Source: Microvelia longipes
Taxonomy: Eukaryota; Arthropoda; Insecta; Hemiptera; Veliidae
Assembly: GCA_018340805.1 (NCBI GenBank)
Contig: JACMZG010000008.1
Location: 76,511,855 to 76,575,854 of the forward strand
Length of the DNA: 64,000 nt
Direction: 5' to 3'
In this document: positions 1-12,281 of the stretch, in pieces
Position numbering within the stretch: position 1 is the first letter of the stretch
How the letters are laid out: the number at the start of each line of letters is the position of its first letter
Program-made: the position numbers and the translations under genes
Notes under the pieces: model-generated
What the model was told of the DNA's origin: nothing
Databases searched by the model: none
Seen by the model: the letters and a program-made list of their open reading frames with translations, nothing else

Positions 1-540
1 CTCAAACATCTGACTCTTTTAATACTCGACTATATTCTATGTCGTGAATCTTTGCAAAATAATCTTCTGTGTCTACTGGTATGCCAGATTGAATACTATT
101 TCCTGGACCTAATTAATGATGACCCTGCAGTATGAAATCTCTCAGCATACTAAAGTAATACATATTTTTAAACCCCTTTATATATCCTAATTTTATTTAC
201 AATCAAGGACAGTCACCCTCCAACTAAACACACTGGGAGCTGGTCCCACTGTGTTTGTACCACCCCAGCGCCCTTTAGGGCATGGCGCTGGCTCGGATGT
301 GTCAGTGCCAGCAAACAATGTATGAATGTAGTAAGGAGTCTTGTTAGCTATGACCAATCGAACTCATAACCTTCATACATTGTTCCCCGGCACTGATGAC
401 GACCGTAAGATTGAAAGCTGGGTGTCAATAAAAATTACATGTGGAGAGACTTGGGTGTTTTATTAATTACAGTCATCTTACATAACAAAGTTTTAATATG
501 AAAATTACCTCTGGGATTTTATGTAAAAGGAAAATACAAA
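1..540. repeat. Unclassified repeat-like sequence with inverted repeat
   Basis: Positions about 301-327 and 372-398 are inverted copies of each other (core ACAATGTATGAA next to a GTGCC/GGCAC end), separated by about 45 bp. The stretch just before holds a small hairpin (GCGCCCTTTAGGGC region near 270-285). It may be the 3' end of an unidentified element. Confidence 0.35.
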
Positions 541-544
541 AAAA

Positions 545-765
545 GAAATAAAAAGAAGAATTGGTATGGCTTGGGGAGCATATAACAAATATAGAAAGCT
601 ATTTAGATCGGACGTTGATATTTATGAGAAGAAGAAACTATGGGAAAGTGTAGTTAAACCTGTCTTGATTTATGGATGCGAGACCTGGTCTCTTACACAT
701 AAAGATTTGAGCACTCTTAGAAGAATGGAAAGGAGTATGACGAAGATAAAAAGAAATTGAAGAAA
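545..765 (+). pseudogene. LINE reverse-transcriptase C-terminal fragment
   Basis: A 64-codon frame from 566 reads KPVLIYGCETWSLTHKDLS and LRRMERSM. The YGCETW signature followed by L(x)2-5ER(x)M is typical of the region after the catalytic palm in several LINE clades. No upstream palm motifs are present, so it is a truncated dead copy. Confidence 0.7.
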
Positions 766-835
766 ATTCACATGGAAAAATAACTTGGCACATATGTTAG
801 TCTAATACGTATGTATTTACATATGTGATTTGGCA

Positions 836-1145
836 CATTTTTCTGAATTTTATGATTTTTCGAAATTTTCGCATAGTCTTTATTGCAGGTTAATGATGTC
901 ATAAAAAAATTCTGAATAACACAGCTACAGTGGTAGAATAATTTTTTAACAAAATTTCAACTCTAGCATAAATACACTAGGCACTGCGTTGATAACAGGC
1001 ACACACACACATACAGACAGACAACTTTGGAACCACTCAGGAGGCTTAAAAACGCCTGAAATAGATAATTCGGGTTTCAGATATTTTTGCAAACACAATA
1101 CTTTTCCTATATACCTACGGTGTAAATGAGGAAAGTAACAATATG
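836..1145 (+). repeat. Dispersed repeat A, partial copy
   Basis: Shares the string of short blocks seen in other copies: GTTAATGATGTCAT, a run of CA/AGACAG, CCACTCAGGAGGCTTAAAA, GCAAACACAATACTTTTC and TAAATGAGGAAAGTAA. Related copies are near 14450-14765 (opposite strand), 17455-17960, 23205-23890, 39830-40095, 59030-59890 and 62570-63290. No coding capacity seen. Confidence 0.7.
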
Positions 1146-1890
1146 AATAAAGTTCTTGCACAAACAAGTGTTTATTTTAATGCAATTTATTTTATTTGTA
1201 TTTAACTTATTTATTGCTAGTAGTGCTATATGGCAAATAGAAACTGAAATCAATGCAGCATTAAGCACTGAATATTTATACCCTTACTAATCCTAGGCAA
1301 GTAACAGGGAACAGTTATGGGGTAACACTATATCGCCTTCATGCCAATACAACGCTGAAACATTTAAATTTTACTCCCAAGGGAACTAATTTTTTAAGCA
1401 TTTCTGAGTAGACGCAAAAATTAAAGAATTAATGAAGAACTCCTGGACTATGAGTTTGCTTATGTAATTATACATAGGGGAATAGGTACAAAATTATTAT
1501 TGTTAAAACATCAAAAGTAAATTAAAAAAAAAACTTTATTGAAAAATAAACTTAAAAAATCAGTCATTATACAAAGATTTCACAAGATATTTACATCTAC
1601 TTGTAAATTCTGCCTCTTTTACAAATACAAGAAAAACTTAACGCTTGTACACTCATTACATCCAAATTCTAAAAACTAGTGGTAATATAAACTAATAGGC
1701 TTGAGAACTGTGCCTCACTAACACGAATAAACCTACGTCAAATAATTTTTGTAAAATTAATTTCAATTAAGTATATAAAATGTCAATTGTAGAAATAAAC
1801 ACATGTAAGGAAGGAATTTGAAAACCTGTTATAAAAACAAACCTCATTTCTGTTATTTGAGAAGAGTGATAAGAACCAGCTGCAATCATA
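1146..1890. other. AT-rich stretch without recognised features
   Basis: No coding frame, RNA gene or clear repeat was recognised on either strand here. Confidence 0.4.
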
Positions 1891-1894
1891 AACA

Positions 1895-2460
1895 TATTAT
1901 TACTAGAGGGGCCCTATCAGTTGCAATCATAGACAGGGCCCTATCATTGCATCATAGACATAGTATTACTAGATGGGCCTATCAGTTATCATAGACACTT
2001 ATCAGTTGCATATTATTACTAGAGGGAGTTGCAATCATAGACATATTATTACTAGAGGAGGTTGCATAAGACATAGTATTACTAGATGGGCCCTATCAGT
2101 TGCAATCATAGTAACATCATCATAAACATATTATTACTAGAGGGGCCCTATCAGTTGCAATCATAAACACACTAGAGGGGAGTTGCATCATAGACATAGT
2201 ATTACTAGATGGGCCCTATCAGTTGCAATCATAGACATATTATTACTAGAGGAGGACTATCAGTTGTAATCATAAACATATTATTACTAGATGGGCTCTA
2301 TCAGTTGCAATCATAGACATATTATTACTAGATGGGCCCTATCAGTTGCAATCATAGACATATATTACTAGATGGGCCTATCAGTTGCAATCATAGACAT
2401 ATTATTACCAGAGGAGCCTTATCAGTTGCAGTCATAAAGATATTATTACTACAGAGGCTC
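1895..2460. repeat. Minisatellite built from a transposon end
   Basis: About a dozen irregular units of roughly 40 bp, each containing GTTGCAATCATAGACATA, TTATTACTAGA and GGGCCCTATCA. The TTACTAGAGGGG block is the terminal inverted repeat of the MITE next to it (2430-2748), and GTTGCAATCA also occurs directly outside that MITE's far end at about 2748. Units vary by internal deletions. Confidence 0.85.
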
Positions 2461-2748
2461 CATCAGTTGAATTTTGAAACATCTAAAAAGTAACCAGATC
2501 ACCTTTGATTATTCATATAATCAAACAAATAGAAAAACAATATTAAATTAACTTATATCATAGAATGTTTACAATTAAAACAAAATACAAACAATGAATC
2601 AACAAAAATTGATTAACTAAACCAGAACAATCTCTTAAAGGAGGTCAATATATTGATACACAGAGCCTTTGAAGGCCCTAAAAAGATGTTTCAAGCCTCT
2701 CAATGTATTAAGATAGGGTTTGCCCCCTCTAGTAATATATCTCTATGG
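2430..2748 (-). mobile_element. MITE family 1, inverted copy
   Basis: Inverse of the copies at 5821-6134 and 43143-43462. Shared blocks: CCCTCTAGTAATATATCTCT at the right end, internal GAAACATCT and AGAGCCT segments. The left end merges into the minisatellite. Ends are inverted repeats (CATAGAGATATATACTAGAGG type). No protein is encoded. Confidence 0.8.
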
Positions 2749-4190
2749 TTGCAATCAATCACTTTTGAGTATCCAGTTGATCAAAATCTGAAATGTCATG
2801 GAATGTAAGAACTACACAGGTTATATGTAACAGGCGTCTTATAGTCATTTATGGCTTATCTTTTACTTCAACTCAACCTCACTGGTGGAATTACATCATG
2901 CGGTAGATTCCATCTATTTAATTCAACAGTGGAATTAAACAGACGGAGGAGAGAAGGCTCCTCCCCTACGAAATTTGCAGGAACTAAAGGACTTCATTAA
3001 TTTCAGTCTCCCCTCTGTTGCAATGGATCTGTTATGACAACAATATAAAAACCTTTTCACTACAAGCCCTGCCTTTTAACAGGACTTGTATTCTTTCCTC
3101 CTTCTGTTTACCAATCACAGATACATTTAAGTCCAACCAAACGGTGGTTTCTCAGTTGAATTAAAAAACAAGCCATTTGAAATTTACTGATTGGATCTTT
3201 AACCAATCAGTAACACTATTTATTATAATCATACTATAATTTCATAATTCATTGATAGGTTCAACTTTTATTTTCGAAATTCTTCTAATTCTACGAACCG
3301 TTAAAAACAATAAAATCAATCATTCTTTTAATACTAAATATTACACATTTAAACTTGAATCTTGTTCTGACAAAAACTCAAACAATTCTAACTTGAGCTA
3401 TAACCATCTTTATGTTAGAGTTTATATTTAACAATTAATAGTACAAGAATAACAATTTGTAACAAATATCTTATTTACAAGGGCTTTTCAAGGCAGATGT
3501 GAAATTCTAAAATAAATTAAAAGTAAAAAAAAACCTTAAAAAATAAATTTATAAGACTAAAAAAATGTTTCTTTGACAAAAATAGGCAAACTTCACACAA
3601 TTTAAGTGTATTGATTAAATTAATGGAACTTTAAAAAAAATATGTTATAATTTTTATTATAATCTTTAAGCTATAATAAAATCATTATTATTAATTATAT
3701 ATTATTATAAGCTTTTAAGCCTATAATAAAATATTATTATTAATTATAATAATTATTATAAACTTTTAAGCCTATAATGAAATTATTATTATTATTAATT
3801 ATAATAATTATTATAAGCATTTCTGGCTTTAGTTTAAGTAAGAATTTCTTTATTAAGAATCATGTGTCAAGGCAGTTTTATATCACAAAAATAATGTTCT
3901 AAACACCACACACACACAGAAAACTGGTTCTATTTATTAGCTACGTTCTCAAAATGCATTTAAGAGTTGATCGCATAGTTTTCGCATTCTTACATTTTAT
4001 TTAATTAATACAATACAATACTTTTAAATTTAAAAAAAAATATTGTGTTTTATTATATAAATGTGCAATTACTACAAAATCTCAGTCAAACAACAAACTT
4101 TATTCTTACACCGTGTTAGTTGAGTAGATTGAATACGATGAGAAAACGATAGCCTAAACAGTGCGGTTTTTTAGAGTGAAGGCAAACTCA
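2749..4190. other. Non-coding AT-rich region with local ATT-rich tandem repeats
   Basis: No gene recognised. Positions 3640-3840 hold about three imperfect units of roughly 60 bp built around AAGCCTATAATAAAAT followed by ATT runs. A short inverted pair (TTCAACAGTGGAATTAA and flanks) lies near 2915-2940. Confidence 0.5.
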
Positions 4191-4194
4191 TGTT

Positions 4195-4395
4195 ATAATT
4201 GGAGCCCTATTAGGTATAAACTCTCAGGGTAGAATTAGTAACCATTAAGCTCAAAGTGTAATCTAACGTTGGCAATAATTCATTTGAAAAATAATCTTAT
4301 ACAAACTGAAAGCATAATCTGAGACGCCAACCCCAGACCTCCGTGGTGTCAAAGGTCCACCTCGACCACAGAAGCTAACTCAGGTTATAGGGAAG
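4195..4395 (-). mobile_element. tRNA-derived SINE family 1, degraded
   Basis: Reverse-orientation copy of the SINE at 4655-4905: contains the complement of CCACGGAGGTCTGGGGTT and of the TTGGCAATAAT body. Diverged and truncated at the tail. Confidence 0.65.
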
Positions 4396-4654
4396 TTAAA
4401 AACAAAAAAAATTAATGTGATTCCTTTACAGAATATAAAGGAAGTTTAAAAAAAAGAATACTAGAATAGTATTTCATATTCTATATTCATGTCGTTACTT
4501 GAATGAAATAAGAGTTTGTTAAAAGATTATACTTCTAAACAATCATATAATTTCTCGGTGTTCTTAAAGAGTATCAGGAAGTGGACTGGATTCCATCTCT
4601 CCCGTTTTAGATTTTATTCCCTCTGAACAGTTGATACAACATATTTAAATAGAA

Positions 4655-4905
4655 GCCGCCCCTGTGGCCTAGGTGGTTAAGGCATCAAAATTTACACTGA
4701 CCTTTGACACCACGGAGGTCTGGGGTTCGCATCCCAGGTTACACTCTCAGTTTGAATAAGATTATTTTTAGATAAATTATCGCCAACTTTAGAATACACT
4801 TTGAGCGTAACGTGCTACTACCACCGAGGTGGTTCCCGCAGGGGTTATCCTGATGAGCCGCAAGGCTCTAAACGGGCATTATTATTATTATTATTAGAAT
4901 ACAAT
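4655..4905 (+). mobile_element. tRNA-derived SINE family 1
   Basis: Begins with a tRNA-like head: TGGCCTAGGTGGTTAAGGC fits a Pol III A box of tRNA-Leu/Ser type and GGTTCGCATCCC a B box. A unique body (ATCGCCAACTTTAGAATACA, GGTGGTTCCCGCAGGGGTTA) follows and ends in an (ATT)n tail. A second body/tail segment at 4905-5005 looks like a partial tandem copy. Relatives lie at 4195-4395, 11100-11305 and 59255-59510. Confidence 0.8.
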
Positions 4906-5820
4906 TTGAGCGTGATGGCTACCACTGTCACTTGAGGTGGTCCTCGCAGGGGTTATCCCTAACATATAGGCGGCAATGCTTTAAATGAGTATTATTATTA
5001 TTTTAATATATTTAACTAGAGTATTGAACACATTCCGTGGATACACTGTGTGTACGTAGTAATTTTTTGTATTTTAATCTAATAAATACAACAAACTAAT
5101 AGATTTTTCAAGTTAACAAAAAAATCTTTCAGGATAACAATAAGTTACATAGCGGAATTCTTAATAGTAAAAACCTTATGTTTACTATCACAATATAATA
5201 CACAGGTGAAAGCTACTTAATAGCTTAGAAAGACATTATTATTAATATAACTAGGTCCTATGCAAGGAGTCTGTGGTGGGGGGATACTGACTGGTATCCT
5301 AAATCTCACAGAACTACAAGGGACATTAAGCTCAAGTGCCTTAAGCCACTTGTTGATTCTTTAACCATAAGGATTCTGGACTAACCAAACAAATATGCTT
5401 AATAAAAAAACTAAGTCATTAAAATGACATGAAACAAGAAAAACATCACTCTATGCATATCAGGTTATTTTACCCGTATTTTCATGGCGATGTTTTTTAC
5501 ATTTCTTTTGTATCGTTTTATTTCATATCATTTTCATGATTAATTTGAAAGTAGTTTTCATAACAATTTAAGCACAAGAAGAACCACAAACAAAGTGATC
5601 ACCCTATTCCTATGGGAGAAGTGATTATTTTCACTTTTCAAGTGAGAGGTAGGTAGTGGCTTCTTTGATTGGTCAATCCCCAAAATGCTTATGACCTTGA
5701 GGATTTTTAAACTAAACTATAGACTGTAGAGAGAGGTTAATCTTAAAAATCATTTTCCAAAGATGATGAGACAACTAGTTGCTGCAGTGACCCTAAATAT
5801 TCCTATAAACATTCTATTTA

Positions 5821-6134
5821 CCATAGAGATATATACTAGAGGGGGCATAGCCTATATCAATACATTAAGAGGCCTGAAACATCTCTTTGGGGCTCTGTGT
5901 AATTATATTGAAACCTCCTCCAAGAGTGAGTTAATGTTATAAAAAATCAAATGTTTTCGCCTTCCTGCACATTGTTTGTGTTTTGATTTGTATTTTAAAC
6001 TTTCTACTATTTAAGTTATTGTGATTTTGTACTGATTATTTCATTTTATTTCTAAGGGAGGCGGTCAGGTTACTTTTTCGATGTTTCAAAATTTAACCAA
6101 TAGGGCCCCTCTAGTAACATATCTCATCTCTATG
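5821..6134 (+). mobile_element. MITE family 1
   Basis: About 314 bp with inverted ends: CATAGAGATATATACTAGAG at the left and the complement (CCTCTAGTAACATATCTC then CTCTATG) at the right. The interior matches the copy at 43143-43462. Non-coding; family unassigned. Confidence 0.85.
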
Positions 6135-6404
6135 CTATTTACCCTTTATAAATCATTTCATCCAAATGAAATATAAACAAGCTTTACATAGCCAATAGCA
6201 AGAGGAATGGTTATGTTCTAATAACTAAACATAAAATTAATCATTATTTTACAATGTTTTTTTAAATTACAAATGGCAATAAAGTTAAATAGTCTAATCA
6301 CAAAGATAGCAAACTTGACATAGATCAGCACATAAATGACAAGGATTATATAGAGGTATATAGAAATATCTTTTTTCTATAATCAAAGTTTATATCTTTG
6401 AGGA

Positions 6405-6457
6405 TTTACTCATGGTGTAGCCAGGATTGCTTTTTTTTTTGGGGGGGGCCATATATA

Positions 6458-6499
<42 letters not shown>

Positions 6500-6511
6500 T
6501 ATATATATATA

Positions 6512-6598
<87 letters not shown>

Positions 6599-7040
6599 TA
6601 TACATATCTGTGTGTGTATTTCAAGCAATTAATAAGGTTTATGTTTTGTTTAAAAAAAACAAAGCACTTAAAAATACAAATCAAAACTAGTTTTTTAAAT
6701 AGACTTAAAGAATAAAACAAAATACAAATTATTACTGAACCAAACTAAATATGGCAGACAATTTAGTTTTTTATTTTACTAATAACATCACTACAAGTAA
6801 ATATGTCGAACTAATAAAACAAATTTAATTTTTTAAGACAAAAGTTACCTTTAAGCTTTAAATTATTATAAATAAATATATAAAATTAATTTATTTATGC
6901 TTATAAAATTAATATTTAAATTAATTTTACTAAGCTATTTAAGCTTTTCCTTGCCTGAACCATAGTTTTTATATAATTTTTGCAACAACCCTGCTTGGCT
7001 AGGGGGGGGGGAGGAAAGCCCCCCGGCTACACCCATGGGT
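6405..7040. mobile_element. MITE-like element containing a long (AT)n tract
   Basis: Left end CATGGTGTAGCCAGGATTGC followed by T and G runs; right end is the inverted form (CCCCCCGGCTACACCCATGG). Terminal GTGTAGCC with a G run is a frequent MITE end in invertebrates. The interior holds about 150 bp of (AT)n at 6451-6605, which yields only artefactual Tyr-Ile frames. It ends about 25 bp beyond the GEMIN5 stop codon. Confidence 0.65.
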
Positions 7041-7063
7041 TTACTCTAATTGGTAATAATTTA

Positions 7064-7626
7064 TCAATGATTTAGAGATTCCCACTTAGCGGCAATCTCA
7101 TCAAACAATTTCTCATAATCTTTACCCTCCCTGCTAATAAGCTGTTGAAGAGCATCCTTCATACAACAGTAAATAACAAAAGGATTTACCGTAGGACAGT
7201 TAATTGATTCAAATTTATTTTTAAAACTTTTCAATTCTTCTAATGTTTCTTGCAGAGCGACTTGATCAGTAACATTGGGATCATTAAGATCGGTTTCATT
7301 TACTGTTTTAGTCATTCTCGATTCCAACTTAGCGACGGCTACTTGCTTTTCTAAACTTTTAATTTTTACCTCGTTAGTGAAATAATTCAATATATCTTTT
7401 TGAAGTACAGATTCAGAAGCGCGAGTAAATACAGTTTGAAAAGATGCCGATTTCAATTGATCAAAGTTTTCAGAGAGAAGATATTCAATCCAATAAACTG
7501 CACAGGATATAATATGACGATCAAGCTTGTCTCCCATTGATTGATCCAGATCAATTGTATCATCCTTTGAATATCCACAATCAGTTAACATTGTTTTAGC
7601 TAATGTCAAACCATCAACCTCTGGAC
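7064..7626 (-). CDS. GEMIN5: GEMIN5 terminal exon 24
   Basis: Acceptor GTTACAG; the stop codon TGA is at 7064-7066. This 563-bp exon encodes the last 187 residues or so: GDKLDRHIISCAVYWIEYLL, a coiled-coil-like charged segment around KSLEKQVAVAKLESRM, and a helical C-terminus. It corresponds to the C-terminal part of Gemin5 that in other animals includes a non-canonical RNA-binding and oligomerisation region, though sequence resemblance is weak. A TTTATT on the plus strand near 6890 could be the AATAAA signal; it falls inside the MITE-like element downstream. Confidence 0.88.
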
Positions 7627-10600
7627 CTGTAACATTTTTAATTTTAATGAAAAACAAATTATATATAATATTTTTTTTTAGCAAATAATAGTAATAATAT
7701 CTCTTTCTAATAATGAAATCACTACATTTCAGAATAATTCATGCTGTGGGTAAACTTTTAGTTGGCTAATTATAAGTTTAACTAGATCAAAATTAAAATA
7801 AGTGTATATCCAAGTTTTCCCTCATATTAAGTTCTATGCTAAAGCATTAAAAATGAAAGACTTCCTAAGTAATAAATAATGAATTCTTTAATCTCCAGTT
7901 GGTGTTCATTCATGTGAAGATTATTGACTAGTTTTTAGGGAGTAAAGAAGTACTTTTTACTCCCAAGGGAGAAAAAGTGTTTCCTAATATTGGGGTTAAA
8001 GCCAAGTATATCCATTTTTTGGAAGTGGTAACCTCAAAATTATAAAGAGGACCGATCAATTTTTGTTACACTTTCCATGGGATGGCACACAAAAATTTAT
8101 GGGAGGGGGGGGGGAGAAAGTAAAAATTTGTTTTGATCTTTTTGGGGGCAGCAACCCCAAATTTAATAAGGAGGACCCTACCAAAAAAAAATAAATTTAT
8201 AATATAATACAACAAAACGTATAAAAATAAGAATATAACAATTATTTAAGTGACGTCAACGTCTGGATATAAAATCTTGTGTGCACCTTATCAATAACCC
8301 ACAATAATGACTCAGTAAAAATTTTAAAAAACATAAGAAACGAAAAAATGTTGCAATAAATTTGAGATTTGATAAGGATCAAATAGGGGAAGTTTCGTAA
8401 TGTGTGAATGTTTCCAGTTTATTCGAAGATTAATGAAAAGAGTTAAAGATGTGGTCTACTCACGGAACTAGATCCCCCTTCCTGTCTTACAACTACTACT
8501 CAAAAATAAAACAACTACCAGAACACATGGTAGTTGATAATTACAACACAAAGAAACTTGATAATTACCCAGAGGAAAGAAGAAAGGCACGATTTGAAGA
8601 AATACTTGATTGTTAAGGCGCTGATAGTTCTGATAACAATATGCGGCATTGATGGCTTTAACCAAATGATTGATGCAAACATCAGCTTTATTATCAAGCA
8701 GACTTTTAACAGATAAACTAATCTGACCACTCATATACAGCCAAACCTGCAAAACCATTTTAATAATTAACACTTTAAATAAGGTAGAAACTTTTAAAGT
8801 CCATAAGATTTCCAACTTTTATTCTCTAAAAAAAATTTATTGGCTTCAATGTGCATCATGGAATTAATTAGCATTAGTTTAAAAAATTTACAAAGAAACG
8901 TTCAATGCAAGCACAACTCTCACTTTGTTAAGCTTTGTATGTATTTATCTTCAGATTCCTTTGCTTTAATAAACTAAATAAAAACATAATCTTCAAAGTA
9001 ATGTTATGAGAAAACTATTTTATATGAAAATTCCTAAATTATAACAATTTTGAAAAGCAAAAAAAATTAAGAGTTTATTTGTACCTGTTTCTTGTTATAT
9101 TATATGTTTTTGATATTTTTTTTACACAACAAGGGAGGAAAAATAGATTTTCAACTAAAGTTAAAGTTTTCTATGTTAAAGAAAACAAGTTCTAGGAATT
9201 TGAATTAGTTATTTATTTACAAAATCAGTGGTAACTAATAAAAAAAAAATAGTTACCTCCCGAGGTTAGTTACATTACTAATTATTTACGTCCCAAGGGA
9301 AGTATAACACACTTAAAGGAATGAGGAAGATGCAAGTTTGCCAAATAAATTTTTATTTAAAAGTGTACTACATTTAATGAATAATAGCACTTGCAAAATT
9401 TATTCAAAGTATTCCAATTAATTTTAGTTAATTTTTAAAGTTTACTGTTGTTATTGGGGCATGTTGTTCAAGGCAAGACTGGTATCGCACCACAGCGGAT
9501 TTATTTAGAACTATTCCTGGGTTACTTTTGTTGCTTAATGTACCCCTAGCTGCTTTGTTCTATTGCCAAACTGTTTCACAGTTTTTAAAGTTCTGACTGG
9601 AAATCACTCTTATCTCATGTGACAACAATAATCGATGTATTTTAACTTTTTAATCATAATATTTTAACAATATTATAATTATATATACGCTATTTTAAAT
9701 AATTAAAACGAAATATTAGTGATAATTATTGTAATTTAAAATGTTTTGTGCACATAATAAACTATCAGTAATAAATTTTCAAGGGCTTGTTGTTCACCTT
9801 TGATTTTGTTAAATTTATGAAATTATTACATTGAATTTGAGAAAATAGTTATTCTTTTAACAATATGTACTATAATAAAAAAAAGCATCAATAGAGCTCT
9901 TGTTTTAGTAATCTTAACGCTGTATACTGCCCAAAATCAGATTCACACGTTCCAACTATACGATGATATATGTACTAATTGAATATTAAATAATTCAAAA
10001 CTAGCAATTATGCATGTGGTGTTTTACAAAAGATAACGCAAATTAATAAAATAATAACTTTTTACATTAATTCTAAGCAATAATTTTATAATTTGAACGA
10101 AACGTAAAGTAAACAACAATCAATTAAAACTTCATTTCTTCCCTGAAGTTTCCAAACAGGAAACTTTGTCTAAAACATTTTAGATCCCGTAAAATGATTT
10201 GATAAACAATATATATGACAATTTTACGCATTGCACACTTAAAAAACACTCTCAATATAATAAAAACTGGTATAACTAAAACCTGGTTTATGACATTTAA
10301 TAGTTTTACCGAGAGATTTGAAATGAACCAATCAAATGTATAACGCAAGTCATGTAATAGCTTTTTGCCACGAATCCTTACTATTTTAAATATTATATTT
10401 GCTAATATTTTTTTTCTGTGAAATACATTTTTCCTTATTTTGATTAACCTAACAAAACATAAAAAACCATAGGTTAAAATTTATGCATCTTCCTCATTGG
10501 TAGTTGACATCCCAAGGGACATTACACATTTACAGCCACAGGTCACACCTTGATTACAATAATTCCCATTTAAAGCCTTGAGGCTTATCAGGTTAAAATA

Positions 10601-12197
10601 ATACTAATATAGAAGGAGTAAAGGACCGTAAACACAATCTAATTCCTCTGATATCATGAAAGTGGGTTTACTGGTGGTCTTAAGTAGGAGTACCACCCTA
10701 ACAACAACACATTATTTTATAAATGTGTCATAAATATCCACTAATGAAGAAAGATTGTAAGGAACAAATATAATAACATGAAAACCCTGCAGAGTATTTT
10801 AATAAAATTGGTCCTAGATAGCAAAAGGTTAGCGGAATACAAGAATCTACATTCAATTGACGAGGACTACTTTTAACATAATTTTAATTAAAAACATTAA
10901 AATACAATTTAAAATGCTTAAAAAATTGTAATGTATAGATATTTATATTAGTATTTTATTAATAACCGATCATTAATTCATGATAGAACATAATAATTCA
11001 GCAACCAGAAGTATTGCCAACTTTGTTACAAGAAAATTGTATATTGTTAGACCAACATTGTTAAGACCATCAGTGAACCAGATTTGCTGTTATCAATTAT
11101 GCTCCTTCTATAAATAGTATTATTCTAAGCTTATCAGGGATAACCCCTGAAAGAACCACTTCAGGTAATAAGAGCAAACATTATGCTGTTAGTGTATTCT
11201 AAAATTGGCAATATTTTATTTGAACAATAATTTTATATAAACAGAGAGCGTAACCTGGGATGTGAACTCCAGACCTCCATGGTGAAAAAGGTCAGTATTT
11301 AAATAAATACTTTATAAATACACCAAGGAGGGGACTAGGGCACACCTAAGGGAAATTAAATTTCAGAGTCAAGGAGATTAATATTTACTATAGGACTGCA
11401 GCCTTCATTAATCGTAATTTATATAAATATTATTTAAAATATCAGTCCACGAAATTTAATTTTTTGTAAATATATTTAACGAAGTTTCTTAGCCACACAG
11501 TATCAAACCCTCAATTCATACTAATACCCTCAATATATAAACCTCAATTCATTGTATATTAGTATATTGATTTCACATTGAATTTTCAGTTTTTTGCTAT
11601 AAGCATTAATTTAGTAATAATAGTATTACACTACAGATGCATAGGGTGCACACATGTACTTAGTGCTACAACTAAAATCAAAGATACTTACAGAATTTTC
11701 ATTAGAATAGTCAGGTACGGAAGGTATGTGTTTGGATAGTGCCTGGTAAGACACAGTAGAAAGTGACTTAGCAATCTCTACACATGACTTCATAATGGAA
11801 ACACTTGTTGATTCTTTCCGTCCCAATACCCAGTTGAAGCCTCTTTCATTATCAAGCCTCGACTCCTTGGATAACAGTTCACTAACCTTCGTCCATAGTC
11901 TCAGTTCCTATTTAAATAACCAAATTTGAAATTTAACAAGAATTTTAGACATTGAAACTGCAATATAAGTAAAAAGCAAGTAGAGCAATAGAGCCAATTA
12001 ATAAATTTATCAACAATTTTTAATGCAGTCAAAACTTAGATTGTGTATCCAATAAGTCATGTGCTTAAAATACCTTTAAGTTATCATGCTCGATGCTGCT
12101 TAGCTTATATGATGCAACAAAACCCGAATACATATTTGTCATGAAAAAAATATAAATATATATATATAATATATATATATATTATATTATATATATA

Positions 12198-12281
<84 letters not shown>

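Noticed and set aside
6390..6720. Tyr-Ile repeat frames on both strands
   Set aside because: They only translate the (AT)n microsatellite; the same frames appear at 43895-44095 and 49932-50162.
8534..8716. Plus-strand 60-codon frame
   Set aside because: It overlaps GEMIN5 exon 23 on the other strand, which has phase and homology support.
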